Positions 23,629 to 34,034 are shown, counted from the stretch's first letter. The stretch: 64,000 nucleotides of DNA from Hoplostethus atlanticus (GCA_034670405.1 JAXDDX010000116.1:186001-250000); one strand, 5' to 3'. The notes: generated by a model from the sequence alone, not told the origin. Numbers and translations: made by a program.

Positions 23629-24162
23629 GTGGTCAAAAGAGGTTGGATTAATAGGAATACCTCATCAGTAGGTGTGATGAGGGCTGGCTTCAATTCTGGC
23701 CAATCAAATCAGCTCATTTCATCCCCTTTAAAAGCAGCGCGCTCGCACAATGACGCATTAACAATTTCGTACGGCAATAAGAGCTTCACCCAAGAAGAAA
23801 CTGCTATTCTTGTCCAGGAGATGCAGAGTCGGCACGGTCACATTTACGACACCTCAAATAGGCCCCTGAGGGCTGATGATGTAAAATTGTCTTGGGAAGA
23901 GGTAACACGGGTTGTCAGCGCCTCGTCCTCGGGTCCACTGAGAACCGCTGCCCGGTGTAAGAAGAGGTTCTATGATGTAAGACGAAGAAGCGAAAGAGAA
24001 ACTGGCTGCATCCCGGCGGGAAGCATCAGCCACGGGGTCCCCACAGAGATCATCGGCGGTTTTGGGGGCGTAGAGGTCGGCTTGTCAGGCGAGGCATTGG
24101 AAATATGTGAATTATTTAAATTTCAAATGAGATTATTTGCCATTTATTTGTACACAACATGA
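23629..24162 (+). CDS. Myb/SANT-like DNA-binding protein, probably transposon-derived
   Basis: This 177-residue open frame contains a Myb/SANT-like (trihelix) domain at about residues 50-120. SFTQEETAILVQEMQSRHG is followed by a W (SWEEVTRVV) and then AARCKKRFYDVRRR, the spacing of conserved aromatic and basic residues in this family. Such domains occur in the accessory DNA-binding protein of Harbinger/PIF transposons and in host MSANTD/NAIF1-like genes derived from them. The annotated ATG is near GTGGTCAAAAGA, and translation could equally start at a later in-frame ATG (M17), just before the domain. The C-terminal 40 residues show no known feature. No transposase, terminal repeat or intron border is visible nearby, so it could be an orphaned transposon gene, a host paralogue or a retrogene. 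The intact frame over the domain is the main argument that it is not random. Confidence 0.55.
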   Translation: MVKRGWINRNTSSVGVMRAGFNSGQSNQLISSPLKAARSHNDALTISYGNKSFTQEETAILVQEMQSRHGHIYDTSNRPLRADDVKLSWEEVTRVVSASSSGPLRTAARCKKRFYDVRRRSERETGCIPAGSISHGVPTEIIGGFGGVEVGLSGEALEICELFKFQMRLFAIYLYTT

Positions 24163-25870
24163 ATTAAAGAGTAGCTTCACCTACATCGCACGAGGAGCGC
24201 ATTACACAGTCCCCAGACAACACAGTATAAGAGATCCACCGGTTGTATATGCGCTCCTGGCATCGCCTTCTGCGGCTCACAAACACATACTCCATATCTC
24301 CTATAGGTTGTGACCCGAAGAAATATGATAATAAAAAAAGATAATTATATGTCAGTCTGGTTTACCAGTATCCTACAGAATTGTAAGCATTTCTTCTCGA
24401 TGTCTTCTCTCCTTGCGTGTCTCTTTCATTCGTGCACATTGTATGAAGACAAGTGCAGAGCTTAAACAGCTCATGGTTGCATCCACTTAGCCTAGTTAAG
24501 AATTCAATTAGCCTGATTAAATTGAAGCTAATTTCATGGAGATACTGTATTGAAACCCCTGTCACCATGTTTCCCGTGCGTAATGATGTGGCTTGACTGC
24601 CTGTGACTCACAGAGGTAAAATGTAGCCTAACATGCACAAAACCAGTTTGGGTGATTTTGGTCAGGTCTATGTCGATGTGCGTAAAGCCGCTAAAATAGC
24701 ACTGTGTGATTGACTTGTGCTTTAGATGTGGTCTTCACAGGTGCAAGTGTAACTTCACCTCAAAACTGACACCAAAATCCCACTGCACCAGCTGTTTTTT
24801 ATTGACACGCCCTCTGTTGTTGGTGGGGAAAATGGGGAAATATTGGCTGAATTTGGGTCTTGTGGTTTTACCTGAAGGGCTAGGTCATTTGACCAACCAC
24901 AGGTATTTATGGTATTTTGGTGCTGTGGTGCAGTAAAAATCAAACACAATCTAAAATTTTTTGAAAATTTTGAAAAATGTTATGTGAAAATGTTATCTAA
25001 CAGTTTAGCCAAGTAAAACAATGCCAGTTAAGGTCAGGGTTATGTTTAGGAAAGTATAACGACTTTGGTTAAAGTTAGGGTAACATGGTTAAATAAGAAA
25101 ACGTCTCTTGCAGAAGCATGACATCCAGGCTCTGCCATTCTCTTGCTGGCTGTCCATGATTGATGATCTCTGCTCTTGTTGTCGCAACGTGCGACAAGGT
25201 CGGACATGGATCGGACGTGCCAAAAAAAATGGATTTGTGCTGCCTGAATGAATATAGCATTTAATATGGAACAAACAAAATTTGGCATTAACAATGGGAT
25301 TGAAATTGGCAGAGAAAATAGAAAATCTACATATATTTATATAAATAATAAATACTACCCTACTACAGGTGCCTCTAAACTATTCTAAATCAATGTTAAT
25401 TGTACGTTCTACAGAAGAAAACCAAACAAATGTGGTCAGATATATAACACGGTACAAACTCCTTAAGACAGACAGGCAGAAAAGCATTACACCCAAGTCC
25501 TCGAGTCACTTACACCAGTTTAGTTCTGATATTATCATAGTTATAAGAGAAAAGTGCAACACTTGGGTTACAATCCCACTTCTGGACTTAGTTTAGGTTT
25601 GAAAATTATGATTGTAAAGGTTGAGACGCTTTCAAAATGTTCAAGCTCACATCCGAGAGAGAAATGTATCTCCATAGTTTTGTTTGCATTTCCAATTTTG
25701 GCTCCAGTTTCCACACTTATTTTATGCTACAAAGTGCCAAATATCCCTCTAAAATACCGAAACACTGTCTGTCCCTCTGTTTCTGTCTTTTATTCTCTCT
25801 CTCTCTTTCCCTCCAACTGTCATTTTAATGAATAACAATGAGAGTAATGGAGGGTTGTAATCCATCAGGA

Positions 25871-25871
<1 letters not shown>
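24163..25871. other. Non-genic stretch
   Basis: No supportable gene. 24170-24345 is moderately GC-rich and may be the decayed downstream part of whatever carried the Myb-like frame. 25020-25090 has GGTTAAAGTTAGGG-type sequence common in fish dispersed repeats. The short frames on both strands have no family features. Confidence 0.5.

Positions 25872-25903
<32 letters not shown>
25872..25903. repeat. (CA)n microsatellite
   Basis: About 16 CA units immediately precede a polypurine tract. Confidence 0.95.
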
Positions 25904-25906
<3 letters not shown>

Positions 25907-26265
25907 GATGGGAATAGGGAGAAGGAGAGACAGGGAGGAAGGAAGAATAAGAAGACTAGAAAGAGGGAGGGAGGAGTTGAGAGAGTGTGACAGGCAGAAA
26001 GAGGTGGATGGAGAGAGAGATGGAGGGCAGAGAGAAGGGAGGGAGAAGAAGAGGAAGGAGTGAGGAAAGAAGAGCGGGAGAGAGAGGGATGAGAGGTGGG
26101 GCAAGAAGGACAGAGAAAAAGACTAGAGGGAAGGAGAGAGAGGGAGGAAGGGAAGAACAGACAGAGGGAGAGAGACTAGAGCATGAAGAAAGAGATGAAG
26201 AAAAGGGAATGATAGAAAGAGTCAGGGAAGTGAAGGTGGAGGGGAAGAGAAAGAGGCTGATTTGA
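25904..26265 (+). repeat. Polypurine (GA/GGA-rich) tract, about 360 bp
   Basis: The plus strand is almost all A and G (GGGAGGGAGG, GAGAGAGAG and similar) with few pyrimidines. The open frames here (Glu/Arg/Gly-rich on plus, Ser/Leu/Pro-rich on minus) only reflect composition. Such tracts can form triplex (H-DNA) structures. Confidence 0.9.
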
Positions 26266-26819
26266 ATCCCATAGCAAAGCAACAAGCCAGCAAAATAGGA
26301 ACATGAAAATAAAAGTGTTTTGTAATCTTTTATTTCCAATCTTTTATTTAATTCCAATTTAAAAAAATTGGAATCTGACTAGATCAGAGGTTTTCTGCAG
26401 AAAGCAGAGCAGAAACCTTGGAATAACTTCATGTTGGACAACTATTTAAGATGACTTTAAATTAAGCACGTTACACACACACACACACACACACACACTT
26501 GTGTATGACCAATGCGATTTGGCAGAAACACTAATAGAAAGCCAATATGAGATCAAGAAAGGAAAGGCTCGGGGAAATGAGAAACACTCTTCAACATTTC
26601 TCCTCCACTGTTGTCCTCGGTGAGGGCTATTGATTTAGAGAGAATGAGAAACAGAGAGGAGAATGGTGGAGCCGGTGTACAATATGGCTGTTGAGCACTC
26701 TAAAAATTGAAGTGCGGCAGAGAGAAAGAGACGGAGAGAGCAAAATACTCACAAAGATAGTTTGATGCAGCAGTGGCCTGGGATTTAGAGACACAAGCCT
26801 TAGTGGCCAAAAAGTTATT

Positions 26820-27517
26820 GGGCCTCATTGACGAAACATGATGATGATCCGATTTGATCGTGACGTGTTCGTACTAGCGTTTCTACGAACACAGTCATCA
26901 TTTTTGTTCGTATCTGAATTTCTGCGTTGGTACGATCAAAACCTATGTGTTTGGAAACATGCAGGAAATCACTTACAGTAGTGCCAAACCTCATTACCAA
27001 CATGTTTCAGTGGCCTTGTAGAAAAAAAAAGACAGAAGAGGCTGCAATGACATATTTGCAGAATTGTCCTCATTCATAACAACACAAGATTATCAAACTT
27101 GTAATGGGTTGATCACATGGACTGAACACCTTACAAATACAATTACATAGTCCTACAGCCTGGATTTGATCTGTGTCCAACTCCAATGCCGACTGGACAC
27201 CCGACAGTGAGGTCTCTCCTATTATGGAACTGATCCTCTGATCCATGTCAGATCGTCTCGTTATTCTTTTTTGCAATCTAGTTTCATGTCGAACCATTTC
27301 CTTTTTACCTCAGCAACGGTGTTTTTTTTCTCACGCACGCATGCGTGCACCCTTTCAGAAAGGCGCGTGCATCCAGTTTACGAACGATTGGCATTCATCA
27401 TCTGATACACCTGGGGTAGGCACAAATCAAGGTTTTCTGCATGTTTCATGAATCCCATGTTTTTTTTTGGACCACATAGATACGAAAAATTTACCAAAAG
27501 TTTTGTGAATGAGGCCC
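26820..27517. mobile_element. Harbinger-type non-autonomous element
   Basis: The left end GGGCCTCATTGACGAAAC matches the inverted right end (GTTTTGTGAATGAGGCCC on plus, 27500-27517) in all but two positions. ATT flanks both sides (26817-26819 and 27518-27520), a 3-bp target duplication as in the PIF/Harbinger superfamily. The 698-bp interior keeps a fragment of a Myb-like gene on the minus strand and no transposase. Confidence 0.85.
27070..27340 (-). pseudogene. Remnant of Harbinger Myb-like protein gene
   Basis: The minus strand reads VAEVKRKWFDMKLDCKKR, the third helix region of a Myb/SANT-like domain (basic, with W-F-D-M-K spacing), followed by about 60 residues to a stop at 27070. The N-terminal helices are missing. 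Full-length Harbinger elements encode this protein next to the transposase and use it for DNA binding and nuclear import. Here it survives only as a C-terminal part inside the 698-bp derivative. Confidence 0.65.
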
Positions 27518-27557
27518 ATTGGTTCGAATCCCCTAGACTCGCTGTGAAAATGTGGGT

Positions 27558-27572
27558 GGGGGGGGGGGGGGG
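27558..27572 (+). repeat. Poly-G run of 15
   Basis: An uninterrupted run of 15 G follows TGTGGGT. Length variation and sequencing error are likely here. Confidence 0.85.
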
Positions 27573-27610
27573 AAATGAGATAATTGAGAGATAATGAGAG
27601 ATAATTGAGA

Positions 27611-28292
27611 TAATTCCACTTGCTTCATAATTTTTTTAAGAAATTGAAGACTCAATACTGGATTATATGTCTTGTTAAAATACATATTTTTTGCAGTGTA
27701 GTTTAGTCTAGTTTAGTCCAGTCATAGTGCCTGATTAGTAGGCTGCATGTCAACATGGTCAGTTAATAAAATCAGGTCATGTTGTGTGAGGTCAGTTCAT
27801 TTAAACAGAGTAAATAAGTACTATGAAGAGATTATCTGTCTGCATGTAAACACCACTGTTCTTCGGTAACCTCAATTAATAATGCTAACCCTAATGCTAA
27901 TAATGTAACCTTCCCTTGTTTCCTCTCCTCTGTGTCCTCTCCACTCCTCTGTCCTCTCCTCTCTTCTTCGCCTCTCCTTAGTAAATCAATAGGATTTTAT
28001 TCCTTTGCCCAGAGGATAATTATGCTGTTTAAAACGTCAGTCTTTGGTATTAATAATTAATGGGGGTTAATTTACCTCACTTAGCTGGGAAGAGAAGCAG
28101 TGCCGCTCACACTCTGCAATGCAACACTTAGCTTTGTGAAATGTCAACTATTATAATGATATTACCTGACATTCTGCTGGCAACACGTTAACCATCACGT
28201 GTTGACTGTTAAAGTGTTAATCTGTGAGTTCCTCTTTTTTAAATGTAGTCTCCATCTTTGGTGCTCAGCGCTGCTCATTGCTGTGGTGTTTC
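27611..28292. other. Non-genic, partly unique sequence
   Basis: No gene. CCTCT-rich tract at about 27915-27980. 27985-28210 is AT-rich, repeat-poor and contains TATTAATAATTAATGG-type homeodomain-like sites, a style seen in conserved non-coding elements. Confidence 0.35.
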
Positions 28293-28650
28293 TGCACTGC
28301 ACTTCCCAGATATCACCTGTCAATCAAGCAGTGTGTCCAGTACTGTGACATCTGTTTCCTATGATTTTCTGCAGATGAATTTGAGTTTCTGCAGGTGGCG
28401 CTCTTTTCTTTGTCTGTTCAGCCACGGTGGCTATCGCTGCTCATGCTAACTACCCAGTTCCTCTTCTATTTATTCCAAACAAACCGCCGGTGCCGCTGCT
28501 GCTGCCAAAAACATAAAACACATCACTTTCTGTGATTTTTCATGGGAAAGACCAATCTGACACCGGGTGTTTAGAACAACAAATGTAAAAGCTTTCATGA
28601 ACTGGCTAGAGGTTGAATCACTATTGTGTTGCATCAATCAGTGATTGTAG
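28293..28650 (+). repeat. Interspersed repeat family A, copy 2 (longest)
   Basis: It begins with ACTGCACTTCCCAGATATCACCTGT-like sequence (28297 on), shared inverted with 51300-51325, and runs through the GCCACGGTGGCTATCGCTG, ACACCGGGTGTTTAGAACA and GAACTGGCTAGAGGTTG blocks. It ends AATCACTATTG...CAATCAGTGATTG, a short inverted repeat that recurs in other copies. About 360 bp, non-coding. Confidence 0.82.
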
Positions 28651-28823
28651 CAAAACAGAGTTTTATTGATATGAAAATATTGCAGATTATTATTTTAATG
28701 TCTGTTTGGTTCTCTGATCTGAACACAGTGGAATTGATGGTTCAAACTGGAGCGATGATCAACAAATAAAATGTTCAATAGAGTGACATATACAGGCAGG
28801 TGGTAAAACAAAGCAAATGCCAT

Positions 28824-28925
28824 CATTTACATTCTGTGTTTAAGCCACCACCCTCTGGCAATTGGTTCAGAATCAGCATTGCCAAGAAAAACAGGCATAA
28901 GGACTCCTTTATCCTACTGCCTTAT
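28824..28925 (+). pseudogene. LINE reverse transcriptase C-terminus remnant
   Basis: The frame reads LHSVFKPPPSGNWFR, then SIAKKNRHKDSFI. This matches the end of fish LINE ORF2, where a small basic block precedes an R/K-x-SF-[IL]-P-x-A-I ending. The final block is frameshifted (FILLPYG). Only about 35 codons are recognisable. Confidence 0.6.
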
Positions 28926-29364
28926 GGACCGGTCACACCACCGAAAAACAAAAATTGCCTTCTGTTCATTTCAGCGGAGCAGTGTGCAACCTGAGTTCAC
29001 TTCTGGCTGCAAAGCTGCTTTGGCTCAATTTGCTTGGCACACAGTTTTGTTCAACTTTGACCTGTAAATATGCGTGAAACACTGACGCTCAACCAATATA
29101 AACACAGTGTGTGGGATGGTCCTCCTTCTGCCAACAAGGAGGAAGCTCTCATTTTAGCAGTGTCAGGTTATCACTGTAGTTCATCAACACGGTAACCAAA
29201 GCTTTCTTTTGGATGTGACTCAAGTTCTACGTTCAATGGCTAGCCAGCAATGAACGCAAGTCTGTGCAACCTCTACTGGCCAGTCTGCCCAAATGTTTCC
29301 AGTTTCACTACAGTGTGCAAATAGATTTTGCTTGGCCAATCCTGGTGGGACTGTGTCCTTAGAT
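28926..29364. other. Non-genic spacer
   Basis: No gene. The ATATAAACACAG near 29096 is an isolated TATA-like sequence without other promoter evidence. Confidence 0.5.
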
Positions 29365-29779
29365 ATCCTAGTGCCTTAGTCCTCTGAAATGTTGGAAGAG
29401 GACTCCTTTATCCTAGTGCCTTAGTCCTCCGAAATGTTGGAAGAGGACTCCTTTATCCTAGTGCCTTAGTCCTCCGAAATGTTGGTAGAGGACTCCTTTA
29501 TCTTACTGCCTTAGTCCTCCGAAATGTTGGAAGAGAACTCCTTTATCCTAGTGCCTTAGACCTCCTAAATGCTGGTAGAGGACTCCTTTATCCTGCTGCC
29601 TTAGTCCGCTGAAATGTTGGTAGAGGACTCCTTCATCTTACTGCCTTAGACCTCCTAAATGTTGCTAAAAGGACTCCTTTATCCTACTGCCTTAGACCTC
29701 TGAAATGTTGGTAGAGGACTCCTTTATCCTACTGCCATAGACCTCCTAAATGTTGGTAGAGGACTCCTTCATCCTTACT
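29365..29779. repeat. 45-bp minisatellite I, about 9 units
   Basis: The unit comprises AGTGCCTTAGTCCTCCGAAA, TGTTGGAAGAGGACTCCTTT and ATCCT. Units vary (TAGTGCC against TACTGCC, GGAAGAGG against GGTAGAGG). A 26-nt piece of one unit (29669-29694) is identical to 28899-28924, which lies in a LINE-derived remnant upstream. Confidence 0.93.
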
Positions 29780-29839
29780 CGTTCATTTTTCCCACCCACA
29801 GTTGGTTTAAAAAAAAAAATATTTTTTAATCCCATTATT

Positions 29840-30110
29840 AATAACTTGTTATCTCAATTTTGTTGTGATCACAAGATAACAAATTCTGAAATCACAGCTT
29901 GATTGTCCCATTGCTCTTGCCTTCACGAGAGGCAAGCCAGTTAGTCTGGTAGTGTAGCCAAAGTCAAGACAGCATCACATTTTATTTTAATCAAGGTTTG
30001 ACACAGGCGAAGAAGATGACTAGCCAGGCAAGAAATTTAAGTCGTGATCACGAGAAAACAATTTTTTGTTATCTCCATACAATTATGTCGGGAAATAACG
30101 GGACTCAAAT
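29840..30110. other. Possible small element with TTGTTATCT / GTGATCAC palindromes
   Basis: ACTTGTTATCTC...GTTGTGATCACAAGATAACAA at 29845-29883 and TCGTGATCACGAGAAAACAA...TTGTTATCTCC at 30042-30077 are related palindromic clusters about 200 bp apart, as at the ends of a MITE. No target duplication was found. Confidence 0.4.
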
Positions 30111-31253
30111 ATTTCGAGCAACCACGGCCGCTCTTGGGCATCCGTACTAAATGCCTTGTGAAGATTCACATTTATTCCAGTGCAGTCTAGACCCCAATAG
30201 AATCAAACTGGACTTAGTGCATATGGAAACTTTTGCCTGTCATTTTGCTGTCATAAGAATGACAACAGCAGCAACAACATAAAGTATAATAAAGCAGAAC
30301 GTGGCCCATAGTGAGTGTGGATACATGTCCACCACGGCTACCACTGACATTTACAGTGAGACAGCAGGCAGCACCAAATGTCAGCTACAGCAGCAGCCTG
30401 AACAGAGAAAGCACACTTCTGTGCTGCTGAGACGCTGGGAGAAGATTCACTTCGCATGTGATCTCTCTTTCTCTTAACTTCTGTCTCCCGTCCATTTCCC
30501 TTCCCCACTCTCTTACTCCCCATCCATCTCTTTCTCTCGCACCCTCTGTCTTTCCATGATCTCCCTCCCTGTCAAAAGAACAGCAATGATGCTTGCGGTG
30601 TGCTTACAAATGTCAACCGTGTCAGTCTATTGTCTTCATTGTCCTCCTGCGGGGCAACGCCGATGTGCCCTGGTTTTTAAACACCGGCTACACAAGTTTT
30701 ATTTTACAGTAATTAAAGTCTGGAATGTTTTCTTCAATTGCTTTTATTTCTCCTCTCTGGATTTACGCTCTCTGTCCTGCCTGCCTTTGTTGCTTTGTGA
30801 AAAGGTCTGTATGTGTCAAGGTGGTTTCCTCAATGTATGGCAAAGTCCTATCTAATATAATTTACCACCAAAACTTCCACTATCCATTACATTTTTGAGT
30901 GATGACTGACAAGATATAATTTTGTATAATCAATGTGATTATAGATATGACCTCCAAATTATTTATATGATGATATATTATAATGAAAAAGTTATACAAT
31001 CAAATTTCAACTTACTTAGTCTTACTTAAAGTATGGTGAGTGTCAAAGCTTACCAAAACCAACTGACACCCATGTGAAACCGGCAGAGAATAACACTGAC
31101 CCAAGACCATCAGCCAAGGCCCACTAGGCTCTATGAACTTTAAAAGAGACATTTTACACACAGAAATTCTGTTTTTGGTCAAAATGTGGTGTTATACATC
31201 AATATGAGGTTCTGTGTCCAAAATTAACTTGAAATATGAGAAAAGGTTATTTT
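30111..31253. other. Non-genic stretch
   Basis: No supportable gene. CT-rich sequence lies at 30460-30560. The 99-codon frame at 30556-30855 shows no domain. Confidence 0.5.
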
Positions 31254-31760
31254 TAGGGATGTAATACATTCATCTCAGGGTTTGGTTCAATACATAATTC
31301 ACGGTTTGAACCTGAGGTTTCTGAACCTGAAAATCTGAATCATTATTTTTCATTATTTTTGACAAGAACCAAACCATAGAGGGAGAAATGATAACTACCA
31401 AAAATGTTTTTAACATCTTTTTAATGGGAGTTCAAATAAAATGTAGGACCAGTTTCAAAAAAGCCTGAAGAGTAAAAAAAAACAACAGTAACCAGGGAAT
31501 TTTCTCACTGGAAAAGTAGTGCAAAGAGAAACAATTTTTTTAAGACCTCTCTAACTATATTTAAGATTCAAATGCAACATTTACTAGTGTTACCTGTAAG
31601 CCAAGGCTCTCTTACAATACCTGCAAACAGTCTTGGCCTCGTCAGCTTTCTTGTTGCTGGTCTTTTTCCTTGTTAATTGTTAAAGCAAAATGCTGCCACA
31701 CAGCAGACTTAAAACCTGATGGAGCGTCCTCAGTTTCAATGTGCCTTGAGTCTATCTTGT
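31254..31760 (-). mobile_element. Decayed hAT element with BED-finger remnant
   Basis: The left end GGATGTAATACATTCATCTC...TTCACGGTTTGAACC resembles the terminal region of fish hAT elements. On the minus strand near 31590-31730 two frames read FKSAVWQHFAL and, after a frameshift, KTVCRYCKRALAY. These are the W...F and C-x2-C halves of a BED zinc finger, the N-terminal DNA-binding domain of many hAT transposases. The rest of the transposase and the right end are not recognisable. Confidence 0.6.
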
Positions 31761-31947
31761 CTACCCAGTAGCGGGTTCAGCCCGGACTCACTAGAAGTGT
31801 AATGAGCCAAGCTATGAGCCACGCTATAGTGACTCTGAATGTCATTTCATAGATATTAAATGGTTGCTGAAATTGTGACTATTTTTCAACTCCATAATGC
31901 ATATCATCAAATGTTTTTGTGTGCATGAGTGTGTGAGAACTTACACT

Positions 31948-32100
31948 AGGGTTCAACCGATATGTTTTTTTTTATGGCAATACAGATACTGATATGTTTG
32001 GGATTGAAGCTGCTGATAGCCGATATTTTGTGCTCATATTCAATATCTTCAAATTTGACCATTTTCATATATCGACAAAGTGATATATCAGTCTTAGGCT
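31948..32100. repeat. hAT-like repeat family D, copy
   Basis: TAGGGTTCAACCGATATG followed by ACAGATACTGATATG, GAAGCTGCTGATAG and GATATTTTGTGC is closely matched at 62990-63100 (TAGGGTTAAACTGATATGGG, GATACTGATACT, GAAGCTGCTGATAG, GATATTTTGTGC). Weaker starts occur near 61371 and 19217. Confidence 0.7.
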
Positions 32101-32440
32101 GACTCACACAACCACAAATATTGATTTGCTGGGGTACAGCATGACCTGGAGTAGAGGAAGGCTGTCTTGTCTTATTTTTCTGGTGCTTATTTCACACTAA
32201 AGTAGGCTGCTGTTGATGCAGTCAACAACTGTAAAGTGGGATTCACTCTGGAAACTTTGAAAGATGCGTGAGTCAGCAAGAAGCGTCAACATCTATCACC
32301 TAAACAGGGTGGCAAAGGTAGGAAGAAAAAAGAAAGAAAAACTTTTACTTTTGATGTTCCTTAAAGAAACACCTCAGACAGATAAGAAAGGAACTACAAT
32401 GACCTTAAAAACCCACTAACACCTATGTCTATACCTACGC

Positions 32441-32441
<1 letters not shown>

Positions 32442-32477
<36 letters not shown>
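32442..32477. repeat. (CA)n microsatellite
   Basis: About 18 CA units without interruption. Confidence 0.95.
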
Positions 32478-32479
<2 letters not shown>

Positions 32480-32567
32480 TATACAAGAAAAGCATTACTA
32501 ACATTACCTACAGTTCTTATTACTAAAAGGCCAGTCTTCTTACTTTGGATAATTCTAGTGGCCTAGC

Positions 32568-32888
32568 ATCACTCAACATAGTGTAGGCCTATGCTAAAGT
32601 GTTAGCATGGAGCCTACTATAACTCAACATAGTGTATGCTAAAGTGTTAGCATGGAGCCTACTGTCACTCAACATAGTGAATGCCAAAGTGTTAGCATGG
32701 AGCCTACTGTCACTTAACATTGTGTATGCTAAACTGTTAGCCTCGAGCCTGCTGTCACTCAACATACAGTATGCTAAAGTGTTGGCATGGAGCCTACTGT
32801 CCCTCAACATAGTGTATGGTGAAGTGTTAGCATGGACCCTACTGTCACTCAACATAGTAGGCTCCATGCTAACACTTTGGCATTCACT
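32568..32888. repeat. 45-bp minisatellite II with a terminal inverted unit
   Basis: About six direct units of CACTCAACATAGTGTATGCT, AAAGTGTTAGCATGGAGCCT and ACTGT. The last unit is inverted: 32856-32888 is the exact reverse complement of 32676-32708 (33 nt). Since 45 is 15 codons, both strands are open through the array and give 15-residue peptide repeats. These frames are by-products. Confidence 0.93.
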
Positions 32889-33179
32889 GTCACTCACTGG
32901 AGCCAATGATCTAGAAAGAAAGTTACTAGGAATAGCCAAAAATGTCTTGTTTAAAGCCAATGAGAACAGAAACTGAGCCCATACATATTCAAGGCCAGCA
33001 GTGATGAGGGCTGTGCTCCAAACATTAGAGTCCCCAGGGAAACACAGAGCCACAATGAGACAGTTCCTCCCTCCTGTTGTTAGGCAGTTTTATTCAGCTC
33101 TACTACTCTCAGGCATGCATATTGCATGGCTTGGAAATACTTCTCTATATCATTAGTGTCGCTTACAATATTATGTCTG

Positions 33180-33440
33180 TGTGTGTGTGTATTGGTGTGT
33201 GTGTGTTTAAGTGCATGCGCATAAATGCGTGTCTGTGTGTGGATGTAAATGGGGCTTTATGCCTTGGCCTGTGGACAAGACTGTGTGTGTGTGTGCGTGT
33301 GTGTACGCATACATACATAAAGTCCATGTGATAGTGTAGGAGTGTGTGACACTGTATATGTACTTACACATGCTGTGAAAGTTGACGTAAATGCACACAT
33401 ACTGTGTGTGTGTGTGTGTGTATGTGTGTTTACCATGCAG
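33180..33440. repeat. Interrupted (TG)n cluster
   Basis: TG-rich runs at about 33180-33210, 33228-33242, 33283-33303 and 33402-33430 with AT and GC interruptions. Confidence 0.85.
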
Positions 33441-33705
33441 TGGGATGTAAAGTAGTGGCATTATAAGCACGGTGCCGCCACTAAGTAATTGCAGGGAGAA
33501 GCCTTGAGGCGCTGACAACATATTAAAAACCATAAAGAAACACATCATGACGTTCAATAAAACAGACGCCTGATGCATTATGCATAACGCTCAACTCTTG
33601 CTCTTTTTCTCCTCTTCTTTTTCCTCCAGTCATCACCCTGCAGCCTCCTCTCTCTCTTGCCTTGCTTTGCAATGCATTCTTAAAGTGTCTATGTGTGTTA
33701 TTTTT

Positions 33706-34034
33706 ACCATCAATAAATCATTACCACATTATTTTTGAAGCATTAGGCATTCTACATTGCATTTTAGGTTGTGTGCCACCGGGTCAGGTTTGGTGGGAAA
33801 TCTGCTGGATTTCTTTACGGCACAAAACAGGAAGAGGGCGCTGTTCTTCCAGCGCTAACGGAGTTTCTGGCCATGGCAGATGGTGGAAGGAGTGGAAAGG
33901 AAGATGGAAAAATCACTTCCAACGTGTTGATCCTCTTCAATAAAAACAAAAGTGCCAGGGAGGAGGAGGGGGGACAGGAAGCAATGGGGTTCATGGGAAA
34001 TGTAGTCTTAATTTTAGAAACACTAGCACTAACA
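33706..34034 (+). repeat. Interspersed repeat family B, copy 1
   Basis: CATCAATAAATCATTACCAC near 33708, GG.GGGAAATCTG near 33791 and GACAGGAAGC...GGTTCATGGGAAA.GTAGTCTTAATTT (33973-34016) recur in order at 59262, 59329 and 59510-59555. The central part differs between the copies. The 93-codon and 92-codon frames here show no domain. It is followed closely by the 3' part of repeat A. Confidence 0.75.

Larger units (their letters stand above)
26768..27610 (+). mobile_element. tRNA-derived SINE head, split by a Harbinger-type insertion
   Basis: Left part (26768-26819): GCAGTGGCCTGGGATTTAG resembles a pol III A box region. Right part (27521 onward): GGTTCGAATCCCC is a perfect B box. With the 26820-27517 insertion and one ATT removed, A box start and B box start lie about 46 bp apart, the spacing expected in a tRNA-like promoter. 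The SINE body continues to a G-run (27558-27572) and AGATAATTGAG repeats. The end of the SINE is not clear. Confidence 0.7.

Noticed and set aside
25020..25090. Interstitial telomere repeat (TTAGGG-like)
   Set aside because: Only single, degenerate GTTAGGG occurrences without tandem arrangement.
25956..26357. 133-residue Ser/Leu/Pro-rich minus-strand protein and the Glu/Arg-rich plus-strand frame
   Set aside because: Both arise from the polypurine composition. There is no motif, and overlapping frames in several phases show the same pattern.
27524..27535. A tRNA gene signalled by the perfect B box
   Set aside because: The upstream half does not fold as a tRNA, the A box is imperfect and the unit is split by a transposon. 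A SINE head explains it better.
32589..33053. 154-residue minus-strand protein with 15-residue repeats
   Set aside because: The 45-bp unit is divisible by three and lacks stops on both strands, so open frames are expected. The flanking part has no domain and the last unit is inverted.
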